Counted from the first letter of the stretch, positions 9,050-18,011 are shown. The stretch is 64,000 nt of DNA from Actinomycetota bacterium (GCA_004348925.1 RCMX01000001.1:179272-243271), one strand, 5' to 3'. A program made the numbers and translations. Notes: generated from the sequence alone by a model not told the origin.

Positions 9050-10908
9050 TTGCCGAGCTGCTCGCGCTCGGCGAAGCCCGGCTCCAGCCGCTCCACCAGT
9101 TCGCGCATGACGCCGCTCCTGGCGTCGATCGCCGCATCGATGAGCATACGGACGTCGGTCGAGAACGTGGTTGATTCGGCCGATGACCGGCGCACCCGGA
9201 GAATCTTCTTGCGCGTGGATGGTTCGAGCGACTCGCTTTCGGTGACGAGCGACTCGTGGAGCTTCTCGCCGGGACGAAGTCCGATGAACTCGATGTCGGC
9301 GGGCACGCCCGAAAGAGCGATCATCTTGCGTGCAAGGTCGACTATGCGTACCGGATCGCCCATCTCGAGAACGAAGATGTCGCCGGGCGTGCCGATCGCT
9401 TGAGCCTGCAGGACCAGTCTCGATGCTTCGGGGATGGTCATGAAGTAGCGAGTGACGTCGGGGTCGGTCACCGTGAGCGGCCCACCGTGGCGCAGTTGCT
9501 CCTCGAAGATCGGTACGACCGATCCTCGGCTGGCCAACACGTTGCCGAACCGCACCGCGACGCCGTTCAGTACGCCCGACGAGACCGCATCGAGCATGAT
9601 CCTCTCGGCAAGCGACTTGGTGAGCCCCATCATGTTCACGGGAGCCACGGCTTTGTCCGTCGAGACGAGCACGAATCGACCGACGCCGTGAACGCGGCAT
9701 GCCTCGATGACGTTGAGCGTGCCGAGCACGTTGGTCTTGATCGCCTCACGCGGTGCGATCTCCATGAGCGGAACGTGCTTGTATGCGGCAGCGTGCAGCA
9801 CGAGCTGCGGTTGATGCGTGCGCATGAGCGCATCCAGCCGGGGGGCGTCGCGCACGTCGCAGATGCACATGACCGGGGCCGTCGAACCGCTAGAGGTGAG
9901 CTCCAACCACAGCTCGTACAGGCGCGTCTCGTCGATCTCCATAAGCAGCAGTGTCGCAGGCTCGAACCGCATGATCTGGCGGCAGAGCTCCGCACCGATC
10001 GAGCCTCCGGCGCCCGTGACCGCGACGACCTTGCCGCGGATGGTGCCCGCCACCTCGTCGATGTCGATAGGGGTGAGCTCACGGCCGAGCAAGTCCTCGA
10101 CATCGACGCTGCGCAGGTCGCGCAGGTCGACCGATCCCTTCGCGATGACGAGCTCCGGCATCACACGCGTCTCGACACCCGCGTCTGCAGCCTCGTTCAG
10201 CACGCGGCGGACGAGTTCTTTCGGCGCCGAGGGAAGCGCGACGACGATCTCCTCGATCCCGCGCTCGCGGACCACTTCGGTCAGCTCGGCCGTGGTGCCG
10301 AGGACGGGCACGCCGCTGATGGTGCGGCGCTTCAGTGCCGGTTCGTCGTCGAGGAAGCCGACCGCCGAGAGACCGAGGTCGGGGCGGTTCTGGATCTCAC
10401 GAAGGAGGAGCGACCCGGCACTGCCTGCGCCGACGATGAGCACCCGTCGACCGCTTCCGACGTGCGAGGTCCGCAGGTAGAGGTACACGCGCGCGGTCAT
10501 CCGCGCGGCCGCTGCGCCGAGAAAGACCAGCACCGCCTGGATGAAGAGCACGCCGAACGGTACGGGTCGCATCCCCGCCTGAAGCGGCGCGATGACGTCT
10601 GCGCCAAGAAGCACCGCGAAGCACAGTGCTGTCGCGGCGGCGAGGCGAAGCAGCGTGTCGACGCCGACGAAGCGGAGCACGAGGCGGTAGAGACCGAAGA
10701 CGGCGAACGCGACGCCGTAGAGGAGCGTGGCTGCGATGACGAGCGGGACGACCCACGACGTGAACGGCTCGGGCGTCGCGCCGTCGAACCGCGCGTAGTA
10801 CGCAGCGATCGTCGCGAGCAGCACGATTGCGGCATCGAGTGCGATCAGCAGCGTGTTCCACAGGCGTCCGGTCGCTCGCGCCCGGGCGAAGACGGATGAG
10901 CGCGTCAT
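9046..10908 (-). CDS. UDP-N-acetylglucosamine 4,6-dehydratase-like protein (PglF/WbpM/CapD family)
   Basis: A 620-residue nucleotide-sugar dehydratase. Residues 1-145 form four to five membrane helices. Residues 155-260 form a first nucleotide-binding fold (VLIVGAGSAGSLLLREI). Residues 293-600 form the SDR catalytic domain with TGAGGSIGAELC near 298-308, HAAAYKHVPLME near 372-383 and STDKAVAPVNMMGLTK at 416-431. The usual catalytic Tyr of YxxxK is Met427 before Lys431, as in the membrane-bound WbpM-type dehydratases, which use a Ser-Met-Lys set. Product expected: UDP-4-keto-6-deoxy-GlcNAc. It is last in a five-gene minus-strand operon, overlapping the aminotransferase gene by ATGA. Confidence 0.88.
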   Translation of the reverse strand: MTRSSVFARARATGRLWNTLLIALDAAIVLLATIAAYYARFDGATPEPFTSWVVPLVIAATLLYGVAFAVFGLYRLVLRFVGVDTLLRLAAATALCFAVLLGADVIAPLQAGMRPVPFGVLFIQAVLVFLGAAAARMTARVYLYLRTSHVGSGRRVLIVGAGSAGSLLLREIQNRPDLGLSAVGFLDDEPALKRRTISGVPVLGTTAELTEVVRERGIEEIVVALPSAPKELVRRVLNEAADAGVETRVMPELVIAKGSVDLRDLRSVDVEDLLGRELTPIDIDEVAGTIRGKVVAVTGAGGSIGAELCRQIMRFEPATLLLMEIDETRLYELWLELTSSGSTAPVMCICDVRDAPRLDALMRTHQPQLVLHAAAYKHVPLMEIAPREAIKTNVLGTLNVIEACRVHGVGRFVLVSTDKAVAPVNMMGLTKSLAERIMLDAVSSGVLNGVAVRFGNVLASRGSVVPIFEEQLRHGGPLTVTDPDVTRYFMTIPEASRLVLQAQAIGTPGDIFVLEMGDPVRIVDLARKMIALSGVPADIEFIGLRPGEKLHESLVTESESLEPSTRKKILRVRRSSAESTTFSTDVRMLIDAAIDARSGVMRELVERLEPGFAEREQLGN

Positions 10909-12125
10909 GATGCCGCGACCTCCATGACCTTGCGGACGGCTGCGATGGTGTCGTCGATGTCTTCGGCAGTCAGCGTCGGGTGCACGTAGAACGCCAGCTG
11001 CGTTTCATGCGCCGCGGCCGCCCCTGGCAGGCGGTCCGCCGGGCCAAGTCCCGCTGTCGTGAACGCCCGCTCACGGTAGATCTCGCAGCAGCTGCCGTAC
11101 TGGCAGGGCACGCCCTCGGCGACGATGGCCGAGATGATCCGGTCACGGTCCCAGCCCGGCGCGAGGGCCTCGGGCAGTACGTGCGCATAGAGGCGGTAAA
11201 ACGCGCTTCGGGTCCCGCCTTCCGGAAGCGGCACGCGAAGTCCGGGCGCCCCCGCGATGCCAGCCGCGAGTCGCTCCGCATTCGCGCGCCGCGCCGCGAG
11301 CATCTTCGGGAGGCGTACCAACCCACCGCGCGCGAGCACGGCGGCCACCTCGTGCATGCGCCAGTTGGTGCCGAAGCTCTCGACAAGCCAGCGGAATGAG
11401 GTCCCCGATTCGTCGCCGCCTGTCTCGGCTATGCGGGCGAGCGACTTGCCGTGATCCTTGTACGCCCAGGCGCGTGCGAACGCGTCGTCATCGTCGAGCA
11501 CGAGCATGCCGCCTTCTCCCGCCGAGATGACCTTGTCCTGGCAGAAGGAGAACGCCGCAGCATGGGTGCCGGGGGCGCCGACCTGCCGGCCGGCCATGGT
11601 CGCTCCGTGCGCCTGCGCGCAGTCCTCGATCACGATGAGGTCGTGTGATGCGGCGAGGGCCGAGAGCGACTCGATGTCGACGGGCCAGCCGCCAACGTGC
11701 ACCGCGATGATCGCCCTGGTGCGGGAGGTGAGCACGGCTTCCGCGGTCGCCGCCGTCAGGTTGCCCGAGACGGCGTCGATGTCTGCCACGACGGGAGTCG
11801 CACCAACGGCCGTCACGGCGCTTGCGGTGGCTATGAACGTTCGCGACGGGATGACGACCTCGTCGCCCACTCCGATCTCGAACGCGCGCAGGGAAAGCTC
11901 CAGAGCGACGGTGCCATTCGCCACCGCGATCGCGTGTGCCCGACCGAGCGACGCCGCGTACTCGGCCTCGAGCGTGCGACCGTGTGTGCCGGTCCAGTAG
12001 TTGGCAGTCCCGGCGCGCAGGATATCCACGACAGTCGCGACATCGGCGTCGTCGTAGACGGGCCAGGAGGGCATGGGTTCGGTGCGGATCGGCGAGCCAC
12101 CATCTATGGCAAGGTCGTGGGGCAC
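10905..12125 (-). CDS. DegT/DnrJ/EryC1/StrS family sugar aminotransferase (PglE-like)
   Basis: A 406-residue PLP enzyme expected to aminate a 4-keto (or 3-keto) nucleotide sugar. Visible motifs are ANGTVALELSLRAF, DCAQAHGA and the Schiff-base lysine in SFCQDKVISAGEGG. The GTG start at 12125 lies 2 nt after the acetyltransferase stop; a longer frame upstream would overlap that gene heavily and looks unlike the family. Together with the adjacent 4,6-dehydratase, PglD-like acetyltransferase and phosphoglycosyltransferase it matches the enzyme set for UDP-N,N'-diacetylbacillosamine. The exact sugar is inferred from this context. Confidence 0.87.
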   Translation of the reverse strand: MPHDLAIDGGSPIRTEPMPSWPVYDDADVATVVDILRAGTANYWTGTHGRTLEAEYAASLGRAHAIAVANGTVALELSLRAFEIGVGDEVVIPSRTFIATASAVTAVGATPVVADIDAVSGNLTAATAEAVLTSRTRAIIAVHVGGWPVDIESLSALAASHDLIVIEDCAQAHGATMAGRQVGAPGTHAAAFSFCQDKVISAGEGGMLVLDDDDAFARAWAYKDHGKSLARIAETGGDESGTSFRWLVESFGTNWRMHEVAAVLARGGLVRLPKMLAARRANAERLAAGIAGAPGLRVPLPEGGTRSAFYRLYAHVLPEALAPGWDRDRIISAIVAEGVPCQYGSCCEIYRERAFTTAGLGPADRLPGAAAAHETQLAFYVHPTLTAEDIDDTIAAVRKVMEVAAS

Positions 12126-12127
12126 GC

Positions 12128-12739
12128 TCAGGCTCCGATCGGTCGGATGGGCTGCGCCGGAACGCCAGCGAAGACCATGCCGTCCGGCACGTCGCCGATG
12201 ACCGCAGCGCCAGCGCCGACGACGCTGTTGTCGCCGATGCACGCTCGCGGCACGACGCTCACGCCAGCGCCGAGCAGCGTGCCCGTCCCGACGCTCACTC
12301 CGCCGCAGAGACTCGCGGTGGGGCCGATGAGGACATGGTCGCCCACGACACAGTCGTGATCGACGGTGCAGCCGGTGTTCAGGATGACGTCCTGACCGAC
12401 GCGCGCATCGACATTGACGATGACGCCCGCTGCGACGAAGGTGCCGGCTCCAAGCGTGACCGTCTCGGCGATGACGGCCGTGGGATGCACGACCGTGGCG
12501 GGAGTCAGGCCCTGCGCGACATACGCCGCGAACGCCCGGGCGCGCGCTGCGTTGTCGCCGATGGCTGCGATGAAGACGTCGAACGCGACATCCTGAGCAG
12601 CCAGCAGCACCGGCACGCCGAGAAGCGCCTCGGCGCCACCCTCGTGTCCGACTGCGGCAACCACATCGAATCCCGCGAGGCGGGCGGCATCGATGACGAC
12701 CTTCGCGTGCCCGCCCGCACCGACCACCAACAGTCTCAC
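12128..12739 (-). CDS. Sugar O/N-acetyltransferase, PglD/NeuD-like
   Basis: A 203-residue protein with an N-terminal nucleotide-binding segment ([18 protein letters not shown]) and a C-terminal left-handed beta-helix of hexapeptide repeats (for example VTLGAGTFVAAGVIVNVDAR and VSVGTGTLLGAGVSVVPRA). It ends in VFAGVPAQPIRP, the typical NeuD/PglD tail. The family transfers acetyl from acetyl-CoA to an amino-sugar. The GTG start at 12739 follows AAGGAGG; earlier in-frame codons run through the neighbouring gene. His in VDHDCVVGDH is a candidate catalytic base. It overlaps the phosphoglycosyltransferase by 4 nt. Confidence 0.87.
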   Translation of the reverse strand: MRLLVVGAGGHAKVVIDAARLAGFDVVAAVGHEGGAEALLGVPVLLAAQDVAFDVFIAAIGDNAARARAFAAYVAQGLTPATVVHPTAVIAETVTLGAGTFVAAGVIVNVDARVGQDVILNTGCTVDHDCVVGDHVLIGPTASLCGGVSVGTGTLLGAGVSVVPRACIGDNSVVGAGAAVIGDVPDGMVFAGVPAQPIRPIGA

Positions 12740-13392
12740 AGATCCTCCTTGTGGTCGCCGGATGCGATATCGGGGTCGAACGGCCGCACCGTCGTCCTGC
12801 CCGGTGCGTCCACGCCGCGACCGCCTACGAGGGCGCCAACGGTTCGAGCCAGCACGCGGACATCGAATAGAAACGACCGATGGTCCACATAATAGACATC
12901 CATCGCGAGGCGCTCGGGCCAATCTACGGCGTTTCGGCCGTTGACCTGCGCCCATCCGGTGATTCCGGGCCGGACCTCGTGCCTACGAGCCTGTTCGGTA
13001 TTGTACCGCGTGAGGTAGTCGGTTAGCAGCGGACGCGGTCCGACGAAGCTCATGTTGCCGACAAGCACGTTCCACAGTTGCGGTAGCTCGTCGAGCGAGG
13101 TGACGCGGAGTGCCCGGCCGATGCGTGTCAGCCGCTCCGCGTCCGTGTAAACCGCCGCGAGATCGCCGATGTCTCCGGGCGCCTGCCGCATCGTCCGGAA
13201 CTTGAGGATCGTGAAAGGGCGCCCGCCGCGACCGGGGCGGCTCTGCGTGAAGAGCACGGGCCGACCGACGTCGATCATGACGAGCACCGACACGAGGAGC
13301 AGCAGCGGGCTCACAAGCACCAGCAGGAATGCCGAGAACACGATATCGAGCAGGCGCTTGACGGCGTCATACACGCGATGCGACGGCTTCAC
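12736..13392 (-). CDS. Phosphoglycosyl transferase (PglC/WcaJ-type initiating sugar transferase)
   Basis: A 218-residue protein that should place the first sugar-1-phosphate on undecaprenyl phosphate, starting a lipid-linked glycan. One N-terminal reentrant or membrane helix ([20 protein letters not shown]) is followed by FTILKFRTM, the catalytic Asp-Glu dyad in [12 protein letters not shown], and [24 protein letters not shown] follows. The short size and single helix match the PglC-like monotopic class rather than the five-helix WcaJ/WbaP form. The GTG start at 13392 follows GAGGAG and overlaps the GT4 gene by 26 nt. Confidence 0.9.
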   Translation of the reverse strand: MKPSHRVYDAVKRLLDIVFSAFLLVLVSPLLLLVSVLVMIDVGRPVLFTQSRPGRGGRPFTILKFRTMRQAPGDIGDLAAVYTDAERLTRIGRALRVTSLDELPQLWNVLVGNMSFVGPRPLLTDYLTRYNTEQARRHEVRPGITGWAQVNGRNAVDWPERLAMDVYYVDHRSFLFDVRVLARTVGALVGGRGVDAPGRTTVRPFDPDIASGDHKEDL

Positions 13393-14515
13393 CGTACAGC
13401 TCCTCGTAGTCGGCGATCACGGCAGCGAGCGAGAACTCGCGGACGGCGCGTGCGCGGGCGGCCTCGCCGCGACGGCGCGTCTCGGCAGGGTCGGCAGCGG
13501 CCTCGTCGATGGCCGAGGCGAGCGCAGCGGCCGTGGCCGGAACGATCCACCCGGCATCATCCCCGACCGCGTCGCTGATGCCACGCGTCTGCGTCCCGAT
13601 GACCGGCCTGCATGCCGCCATCGCCTCAAGCACCGAGCGGGGCAACCCCTCTCGAGCCGAGACGAGTGCCAGGGCGCTGCTTGCCGCAAGCACTGCGGGG
13701 ATGTCGTGCCGGTAGCCGGCGAAGCGCACCCGCTCCGCGACTCCGAGCGCCGTCGCCGCTTCGCGCACCTCGGCCTCAAGCGGGCCCTCGCCTACAAGCA
13801 GCAGCACGGCGTCGGACGCTCTCACCGCCGAGAACGCCTCCAGCAGCAGTCGGTGGCGCTTCACCGGCGCGAACTCGGCGATCATCGTGAGAACGAAGGC
13901 ATCCTCCGTAACGGCCAGCTCGCGGCGCAGGGCCGCGACATCGCCCTCGCAAACGGCCGATGTGCTGTAGCGCTCGACGTCCACGCCGATGCCGGGGATG
14001 AAACGTACGCGCGCCGGGGCGATGCCTCCCAGCGACTGCGCGGCCGCGTAGTCCTCGGCGTTGATGGTGACGAGGAAGTCGGTCCACCGCGCGGCGACCT
14101 TCTCGAGCGTCCGGTACAGAGCATGCGGCACTGCCGGCTGGCCCCGGTAGAAGTGAAAGCCGTGCGCGGTGTAGATGACGATCGGACGAGACGGACCGCG
14201 CTGATGCCTGAGCGCGAAACGCGTCACGAAGGCGGCGATCGGGGTGTGAACGTGCACAATGTCGTACGCGCCCTCGGTCACGATCGCACGGATCCGTGCC
14301 GCCGTGCCGATGAGATTGGATGGCGAGAGCGGATTCCGGGTCCAGGCCACATCGAAGCGCCTGTCGAATTCGCGCTCAAGGGCGTCTGCCTCGGTCGCGC
14401 CGTTTGCAAGTGCGTCGACGCGCCAGCCCTGCGCCCGGAAGTGACGGGCGAAGGGGAGTAGGAAGGCTTCAAGGGTGACTGGAACGGTCGTCACGAAGAG
14501 TGCCGAACGGCCCAC
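13367..14515 (-). CDS. Family 4 glycosyltransferase (PglA-like)
   Basis: A 382-residue GT-B enzyme that probably adds the second sugar to the lipid-linked intermediate. Key features are FVTTVPVTLEAFLLPFARHF at the N-terminus, DIVHVHTPIAAFVTRFALR, AEFAPVKRHRLLLEAF and the EX7E motif EGLPRSVLEAMA in the donor-binding domain. It is first in the minus-strand operon; the GTG start at 14515 has GAGGAGG upstream. A TACTAT at 14580-14575 (minus strand) could be its -10 box, but no matching -35 is seen. The sugar donor is unknown. Confidence 0.88.
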   Translation of the reverse strand: MGRSALFVTTVPVTLEAFLLPFARHFRAQGWRVDALANGATEADALEREFDRRFDVAWTRNPLSPSNLIGTAARIRAIVTEGAYDIVHVHTPIAAFVTRFALRHQRGPSRPIVIYTAHGFHFYRGQPAVPHALYRTLEKVAARWTDFLVTINAEDYAAAQSLGGIAPARVRFIPGIGVDVERYSTSAVCEGDVAALRRELAVTEDAFVLTMIAEFAPVKRHRLLLEAFSAVRASDAVLLLVGEGPLEAEVREAATALGVAERVRFAGYRHDIPAVLAASSALALVSAREGLPRSVLEAMAACRPVIGTQTRGISDAVGDDAGWIVPATAAALASAIDEAAADPAETRRRGEAARARAVREFSLAAVIADYEELYGEAVASRV

Positions 14516-14640
14516 AGTGCCCGCCTCCTCGTCGTGTCGTTCACTGTCACGGTTGCCCTTCCGCGGTCGCGTTCATAGTAGCGTACGCGCGATGCTGCGG
14601 CACGCCTGCGGAGCTACGGGAAGCCGCGACGCGTGGTATG

Positions 14641-14649
14641 TGCTAGGAT
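14641..14649 (+). promoter_or_regulatory. Extended -10 motif upstream of leuD
   Basis: The sequence TGCTAGGAT forms an extended -10 (TG-N-TAGGAT) about 40 nt before the leuD start. The same TG-N-TAGGAT occurs at 29156-29164 before the TrpR-like gene. No good -35 is visible, as expected for extended -10 promoters. Confidence 0.4.
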
Positions 14650-14689
14650 TCCTGCCCAGGCAGTCGAATCGCGCAGGAGGCGGGTCATC

Positions 14690-15184
14690 GTGGAGTTCCG
14701 CGGCACAGTCCATAAGTACGGTCGCGACATCGATACCGATGTCATCATCCCTGCCCGCTATCTCAACACATCCGTGCCCGAGGAACTTGCGGAGCATTGC
14801 ATGGAGGATCTCGATGCCGGCTTCGTCGGCAAGGTAGCCGCAGGCGACATCCTCGTAGCTGACGAGAACTTCGGCTGCGGCTCGAGTCGCGAGCACGCAC
14901 CCATCGCGATCAAGGCCGCTGGCGTGAGCGTCATCATCGCGAAGAGCTTCGCGCGCATCTTCTACCGCAACGCCATCAACACGGGACTCCCCATCATGGA
15001 GGCGCCAGATGCCGTTGACGGCATCAGCGATGGCGACAAAGTGGTCGTGGATGCCGATAGCGGGACCATCACGAACGAGACGACCGGCGCGACGTACCGG
15101 GCGCAGCCGTTCCCGCCGTTCATCAAGGACATCATCGAGACCGGTGGCCTGATCGAATCGGTGAAGCAGCGCGTGCGCGGATAG
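14690..15184 (+). CDS. leuD: 3-isopropylmalate dehydratase small subunit
   Basis: Small (swivel) subunit of the aconitase-like isomerase that converts 2- to 3-isopropylmalate in leucine synthesis. With CimA in this window it would also process citramalate. The 164-residue length matches the short LeuD/HacB type. Motifs are DIDTDVIIPARYLN, the substrate loop GCGSSREHAPIAI and AKSFARIFYRNAINTGLP. The GTG at 14690 follows GCAGGAGG; upstream frame extension is unlike the family. The large subunit LeuC is not in the window. leuB lies 4 kb away, separated by cytochrome cassette B. Confidence 0.93.
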   Translation: MEFRGTVHKYGRDIDTDVIIPARYLNTSVPEELAEHCMEDLDAGFVGKVAAGDILVADENFGCGSSREHAPIAIKAAGVSVIIAKSFARIFYRNAINTGLPIMEAPDAVDGISDGDKVVVDADSGTITNETTGATYRAQPFPPFIKDIIETGGLIESVKQRVRG

Positions 15185-15218
15185 CCGGCTCACTGCCATT
15201 CCAGCCGAGGAGAGCGTC

Positions 15219-15962
15219 GTGATTCCTGGCATCGAACTCGACCCCACCAGCGGGCCCGCGCCGCGGCGTCGACCGCCCGTGAGCCGGGCCTCGATGATGG
15301 CCGCGATCCTCGTGACCATCATCGTCATCCTCGCCGCTGTCGCCGTGATAGTCGTCTACGGGCTGAGCGTGTCCAAAGCTCCCCGGACCGCGGTCGAACG
15401 GGCGACAGCGATCGCCGAGGTTGCGACCAGCCAGCAGCCCACAGTCGCGACCAACTGGGTCGACCTGACGTACGCCTACATCGCAGAAGGTCGCCATTCT
15501 GACGCGCGTCGGGCGAGCGCCACGGGCAAAGCCGCGGGCGATCTACCGGCGTTCTACATCGCCGACGCGCTTATCCTTGAGCGGGAGGGCGACCAGAGCG
15601 GGGCTATCGCAGGCTACGAAGCCGCCAAACAGAAAGCGATCTCGTATCACGAAGGTCTCGTATCGGCAGCTGCCGATAAGGGCGTGTCCTACTCGGCGTT
15701 GAACGAGGACCTTGCGGACGCGGCGATCTACAAGGCGCGTCTGCTCGTGAAGGCGGGAGACGCCGCGGCGGCGGTAGCCGAGTACGGTATCGCTCTCACG
15801 ATCGATCCCCGTATGGCCGACGTGCTCGTCGAGCGGGCGGGCGCGAAAGCGACGCTCGGCGACCTAGCGGGCGCGAGGGCAGACTACGCGGCGGCGCTCC
15901 GGTACATCCCCGACCTGCCTGAAGCGCTCGATGGGCTCTCAAGACTCGAGGAGGCCCGATGA
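15219..15962 (+). CDS. Membrane-anchored TPR protein (cassette B)
   Basis: A 247-residue paralogue of the protein at 1459-2247. A cytoplasmic Pro/Arg-rich start is followed by a membrane helix at about residues 26-50 (ILVTIIVILAAVAVIVVYG). A helical TPR-like domain follows, its last repeats reading as YKARLLVKAGDAAAAVAEYG and AGAKATLGDLAGARADYAAA. The GTG start follows CGAGGAGA. The stop overlaps the NHL gene by ATGA, exactly as in cassette A. It begins 35 nt after leuD, so it may be read from the leuD transcript. Function is inferred only: an extracytoplasmic scaffold. Confidence 0.8.
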   Translation: MIPGIELDPTSGPAPRRRPPVSRASMMAAILVTIIVILAAVAVIVVYGLSVSKAPRTAVERATAIAEVATSQQPTVATNWVDLTYAYIAEGRHSDARRASATGKAAGDLPAFYIADALILEREGDQSGAIAGYEAAKQKAISYHEGLVSAAADKGVSYSALNEDLADAAIYKARLLVKAGDAAAAVAEYGIALTIDPRMADVLVERAGAKATLGDLAGARADYAAALRYIPDLPEALDGLSRLEEAR

Positions 15963-17206
15963 GCGCACCGAATGCCGACGCCGATCGTCGTAGCGTGGCT
16001 GCCCTGAGCGTGGTTCTCGTGCTCCTCCTGCTGGTTCTTGCCGGGGTCGGTTACTTCTTCATCCGCATCCTGGTACCGGCCGGCAGCCCCGCGCCATCCA
16101 ATGCCGATTCAGACATGACGTGGGTCCGTTCCATCTACGGCTACGGGCCGTCCGCCGCCGAGCAGCTCCTTGGCCCATCCGCGGTGGCCGCGGCGCCCGA
16201 TGGCACGATCTACGCGACAGACCCCCAGCGCGGGCGGGTTCTGGCATTTCACCCCGACGGCACATTCAAGGGCCTCATCGCCACCGAGGCGAGCGGAACC
16301 GCGACCGGCGGCCTGGGACGTCCGACCGATGTGGCGGTGGACGCTGACGGGTCGGTCTATGTGAGCGACTACGCGAACGGCAAGGTCCTCGTGTTCGCGG
16401 AGGACTTCACCTTTTCCCGCGAGTGGAAGGTGCCCCTTGCCATGGGCATCGACGTCGTGGATTCGACCGTGTACGTCCGAAGCGGCGGCCAGGTCGTCAC
16501 CTTTGCGACAGACGGGACCGAGCTCTCCCGGATCGTCCGTCCGGGCCGCGGCCCGGACGCGGTCACGTACCTGGCGGGCGGCATCACCGCAGACGCACGG
16601 CGCGTGTACGTCGCCGATGCGCTCAATCAGAGCATCAAAGCGTTTGACGCTGGCGGCAACCTGCTCTGGGCGCGATCTCGGCCATCCGAAGTCGCAAGCG
16701 GATCGGTTGTCGGTACGTCTGCCGCGACGCAGAGCGCAGCGGCTCAGATGGACCTTCGGATCGACCTGCCGCAGGACGTCGTGTTGGACGGCGCCGGTCG
16801 GCTGATCGCGGTCGATGCCTTCAGCTTCAGCGTGCTCGCGCTCGACCCCGAATCGGGCGAGATCGAGGCCGCGTACGGTGACGAGGGTCGGGCGGACGGG
16901 CAGTTCGTCTATCCGTCCAGCATCGCGTATGACGCCCGGCGCGATTGGTTCGTCATCGCGGACACCGCAAACAACCGCCTGCAGGTCGTGCGCATCACGG
17001 GTTCGGGAGGCGGCATCGGCGCAGCAGCGTCTCGAGCGCTGGCGAGTCCGTTCAGGGTGTGCGCAGTCCCGCTGCTGGCCTTGGTGCTTGCTATCGGCGT
17101 CGTCGTCGCGACGCGAGGTCGGCGAGGCTCGTCAGCTTCGGCCACCGGGGAGCGAGACACCTCGGGCACAGGGCCCTCTATTCCTGGCGCAGAACCGCCG
17201 AGCTAG
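15959..17206 (+). CDS. NHL-repeat beta-propeller protein anchored at both ends (cassette B)
   Basis: A 415-residue paralogue of the NHL protein at 2244-3530. It has an N-terminal helix (AALSVVLVLLLLVLAGVGYFF), then WVRSIYG and NHL blades such as PTDVAVDADGSVYVSDYANG and SIAYDARRDWFVIADTANNR. A C-terminal helix (VCAVPLLALVLAIGVVVAT) and a charged tail follow. The propeller should face outward. The gene ends in a CTAG overlap with the convergent cytochrome gene, so the two halves of cassette B face each other. This differs from the co-directional cassette A. Ligand or partner unknown; cytochrome docking is a reasonable guess. Confidence 0.84.
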   Translation: MSAPNADADRRSVAALSVVLVLLLLVLAGVGYFFIRILVPAGSPAPSNADSDMTWVRSIYGYGPSAAEQLLGPSAVAAAPDGTIYATDPQRGRVLAFHPDGTFKGLIATEASGTATGGLGRPTDVAVDADGSVYVSDYANGKVLVFAEDFTFSREWKVPLAMGIDVVDSTVYVRSGGQVVTFATDGTELSRIVRPGRGPDAVTYLAGGITADARRVYVADALNQSIKAFDAGGNLLWARSRPSEVASGSVVGTSAATQSAAAQMDLRIDLPQDVVLDGAGRLIAVDAFSFSVLALDPESGEIEAAYGDEGRADGQFVYPSSIAYDARRDWFVIADTANNRLQVVRITGSGGGIGAAASRALASPFRVCAVPLLALVLAIGVVVATRGRRGSSASATGERDTSGTGPSIPGAEPPS

Positions 17207-18009
17207 GGCGCGGCATGGCACCCGTCGCACCGCGGCGGAGGCAGCGTGACGCTGCCGAAGTCACGGCCGGCGGCGGCGGCCATGGAGGGGTCGCCCTCGT
17301 GGCAGACGAAGCAGGCGTTCAGGGCGCGCTCGCCGTCGTGGCACGTCAGGCATCGGCCCATCACCCCGCGACCCGCCGCGCCGCTTCCATGGCCCACCGA
17401 TGCGTGGCACTCGAGGCACTCCATGCCCGCAGCGATGATGTATCCGTGCTCGACGACGATTCCTCGCTCCGAGGTTGTCGTTCCCCCACGTATCGCTCCG
17501 TGGCAGCCGAGGCATCGCAGACTCGACACGCGCTTCCGTGCGACGAGCGTATCGCGTCCGGCTACGCTGGCCACCAGATGCCGCGTCCGGGTCATGGCGG
17601 CGTCTGCCACAGACGTCTCGTGGCAGCTCACGCATCGAGATGAGGCGTGCGGCGAAGCCGACCACGCCGAGGAGGCGTCTTGCATGCTGTGGCACGTCCC
17701 CGAGCAGTAGGAATCGGTGCCGCTTGAGACATACGTCGAGACAAGTGCGATGAAGCAGAGCAGGGCGATGATCGGTGCTCGGCGGCGGCGAAGCAGAGTC
17801 GCGACCGCGGACGCTCGGCGTTCTGCGGGGGGTGTGTCGACCCCAGCGGCGCGGGAGTCCTTCGGACGCACGATGAAGATCATGATGACCACTGCGATGA
17901 CGAGCACGAAGACCACGACGACCGCAAGCGCGAGCGATGCGGCCGCCATATTCGATGAAGGGTTTGAGACCAACTGCCGCAGTGATTCCAGAAGCGAGGA
18001 GAGATCCAT
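17203..18009 (-). CDS. Membrane multiheme cytochrome with CX3CH first site (cassette B)
   Basis: A protein of about 268 residues and paralogue of the 6003-7199 product. It has two helices, at about 22-48 (MAAASLALAVVVVFVLVIAV) and 80-95, joined by a charged linker. The heme sites then follow: CSGTCH (three residues between the cysteines, followed by SM), CVSCH, CLGCH, CLECH, CLTCH, CFVCH and CDGCH. That is six canonical sites plus one CX3CH. CHxM at the first site recalls NrfH/NapC, where Met is a heme ligand. ATG 18009 has GGAGG at good spacing; GTG 18015, overlapping the upstream stop, is an alternative start. Probably works with the adjacent 12-heme protein. Confidence 0.85.
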   Translation of the reverse strand: MDLSSLLESLRQLVSNPSSNMAAASLALAVVVVFVLVIAVVIMIFIVRPKDSRAAGVDTPPAERRASAVATLLRRRRAPIIALLCFIALVSTYVSSGTDSYCSGTCHSMQDASSAWSASPHASSRCVSCHETSVADAAMTRTRHLVASVAGRDTLVARKRVSSLRCLGCHGAIRGGTTTSERGIVVEHGYIIAAGMECLECHASVGHGSGAAGRGVMGRCLTCHDGERALNACFVCHEGDPSMAAAAGRDFGSVTLPPPRCDGCHAAP

Positions 18010-18011
18010 GG

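Noticed and set aside
7562-9700. 712-codon minus-strand frame
   Set aside because: It runs across two real convergent genes in the wrong frame and has shadow-type composition.
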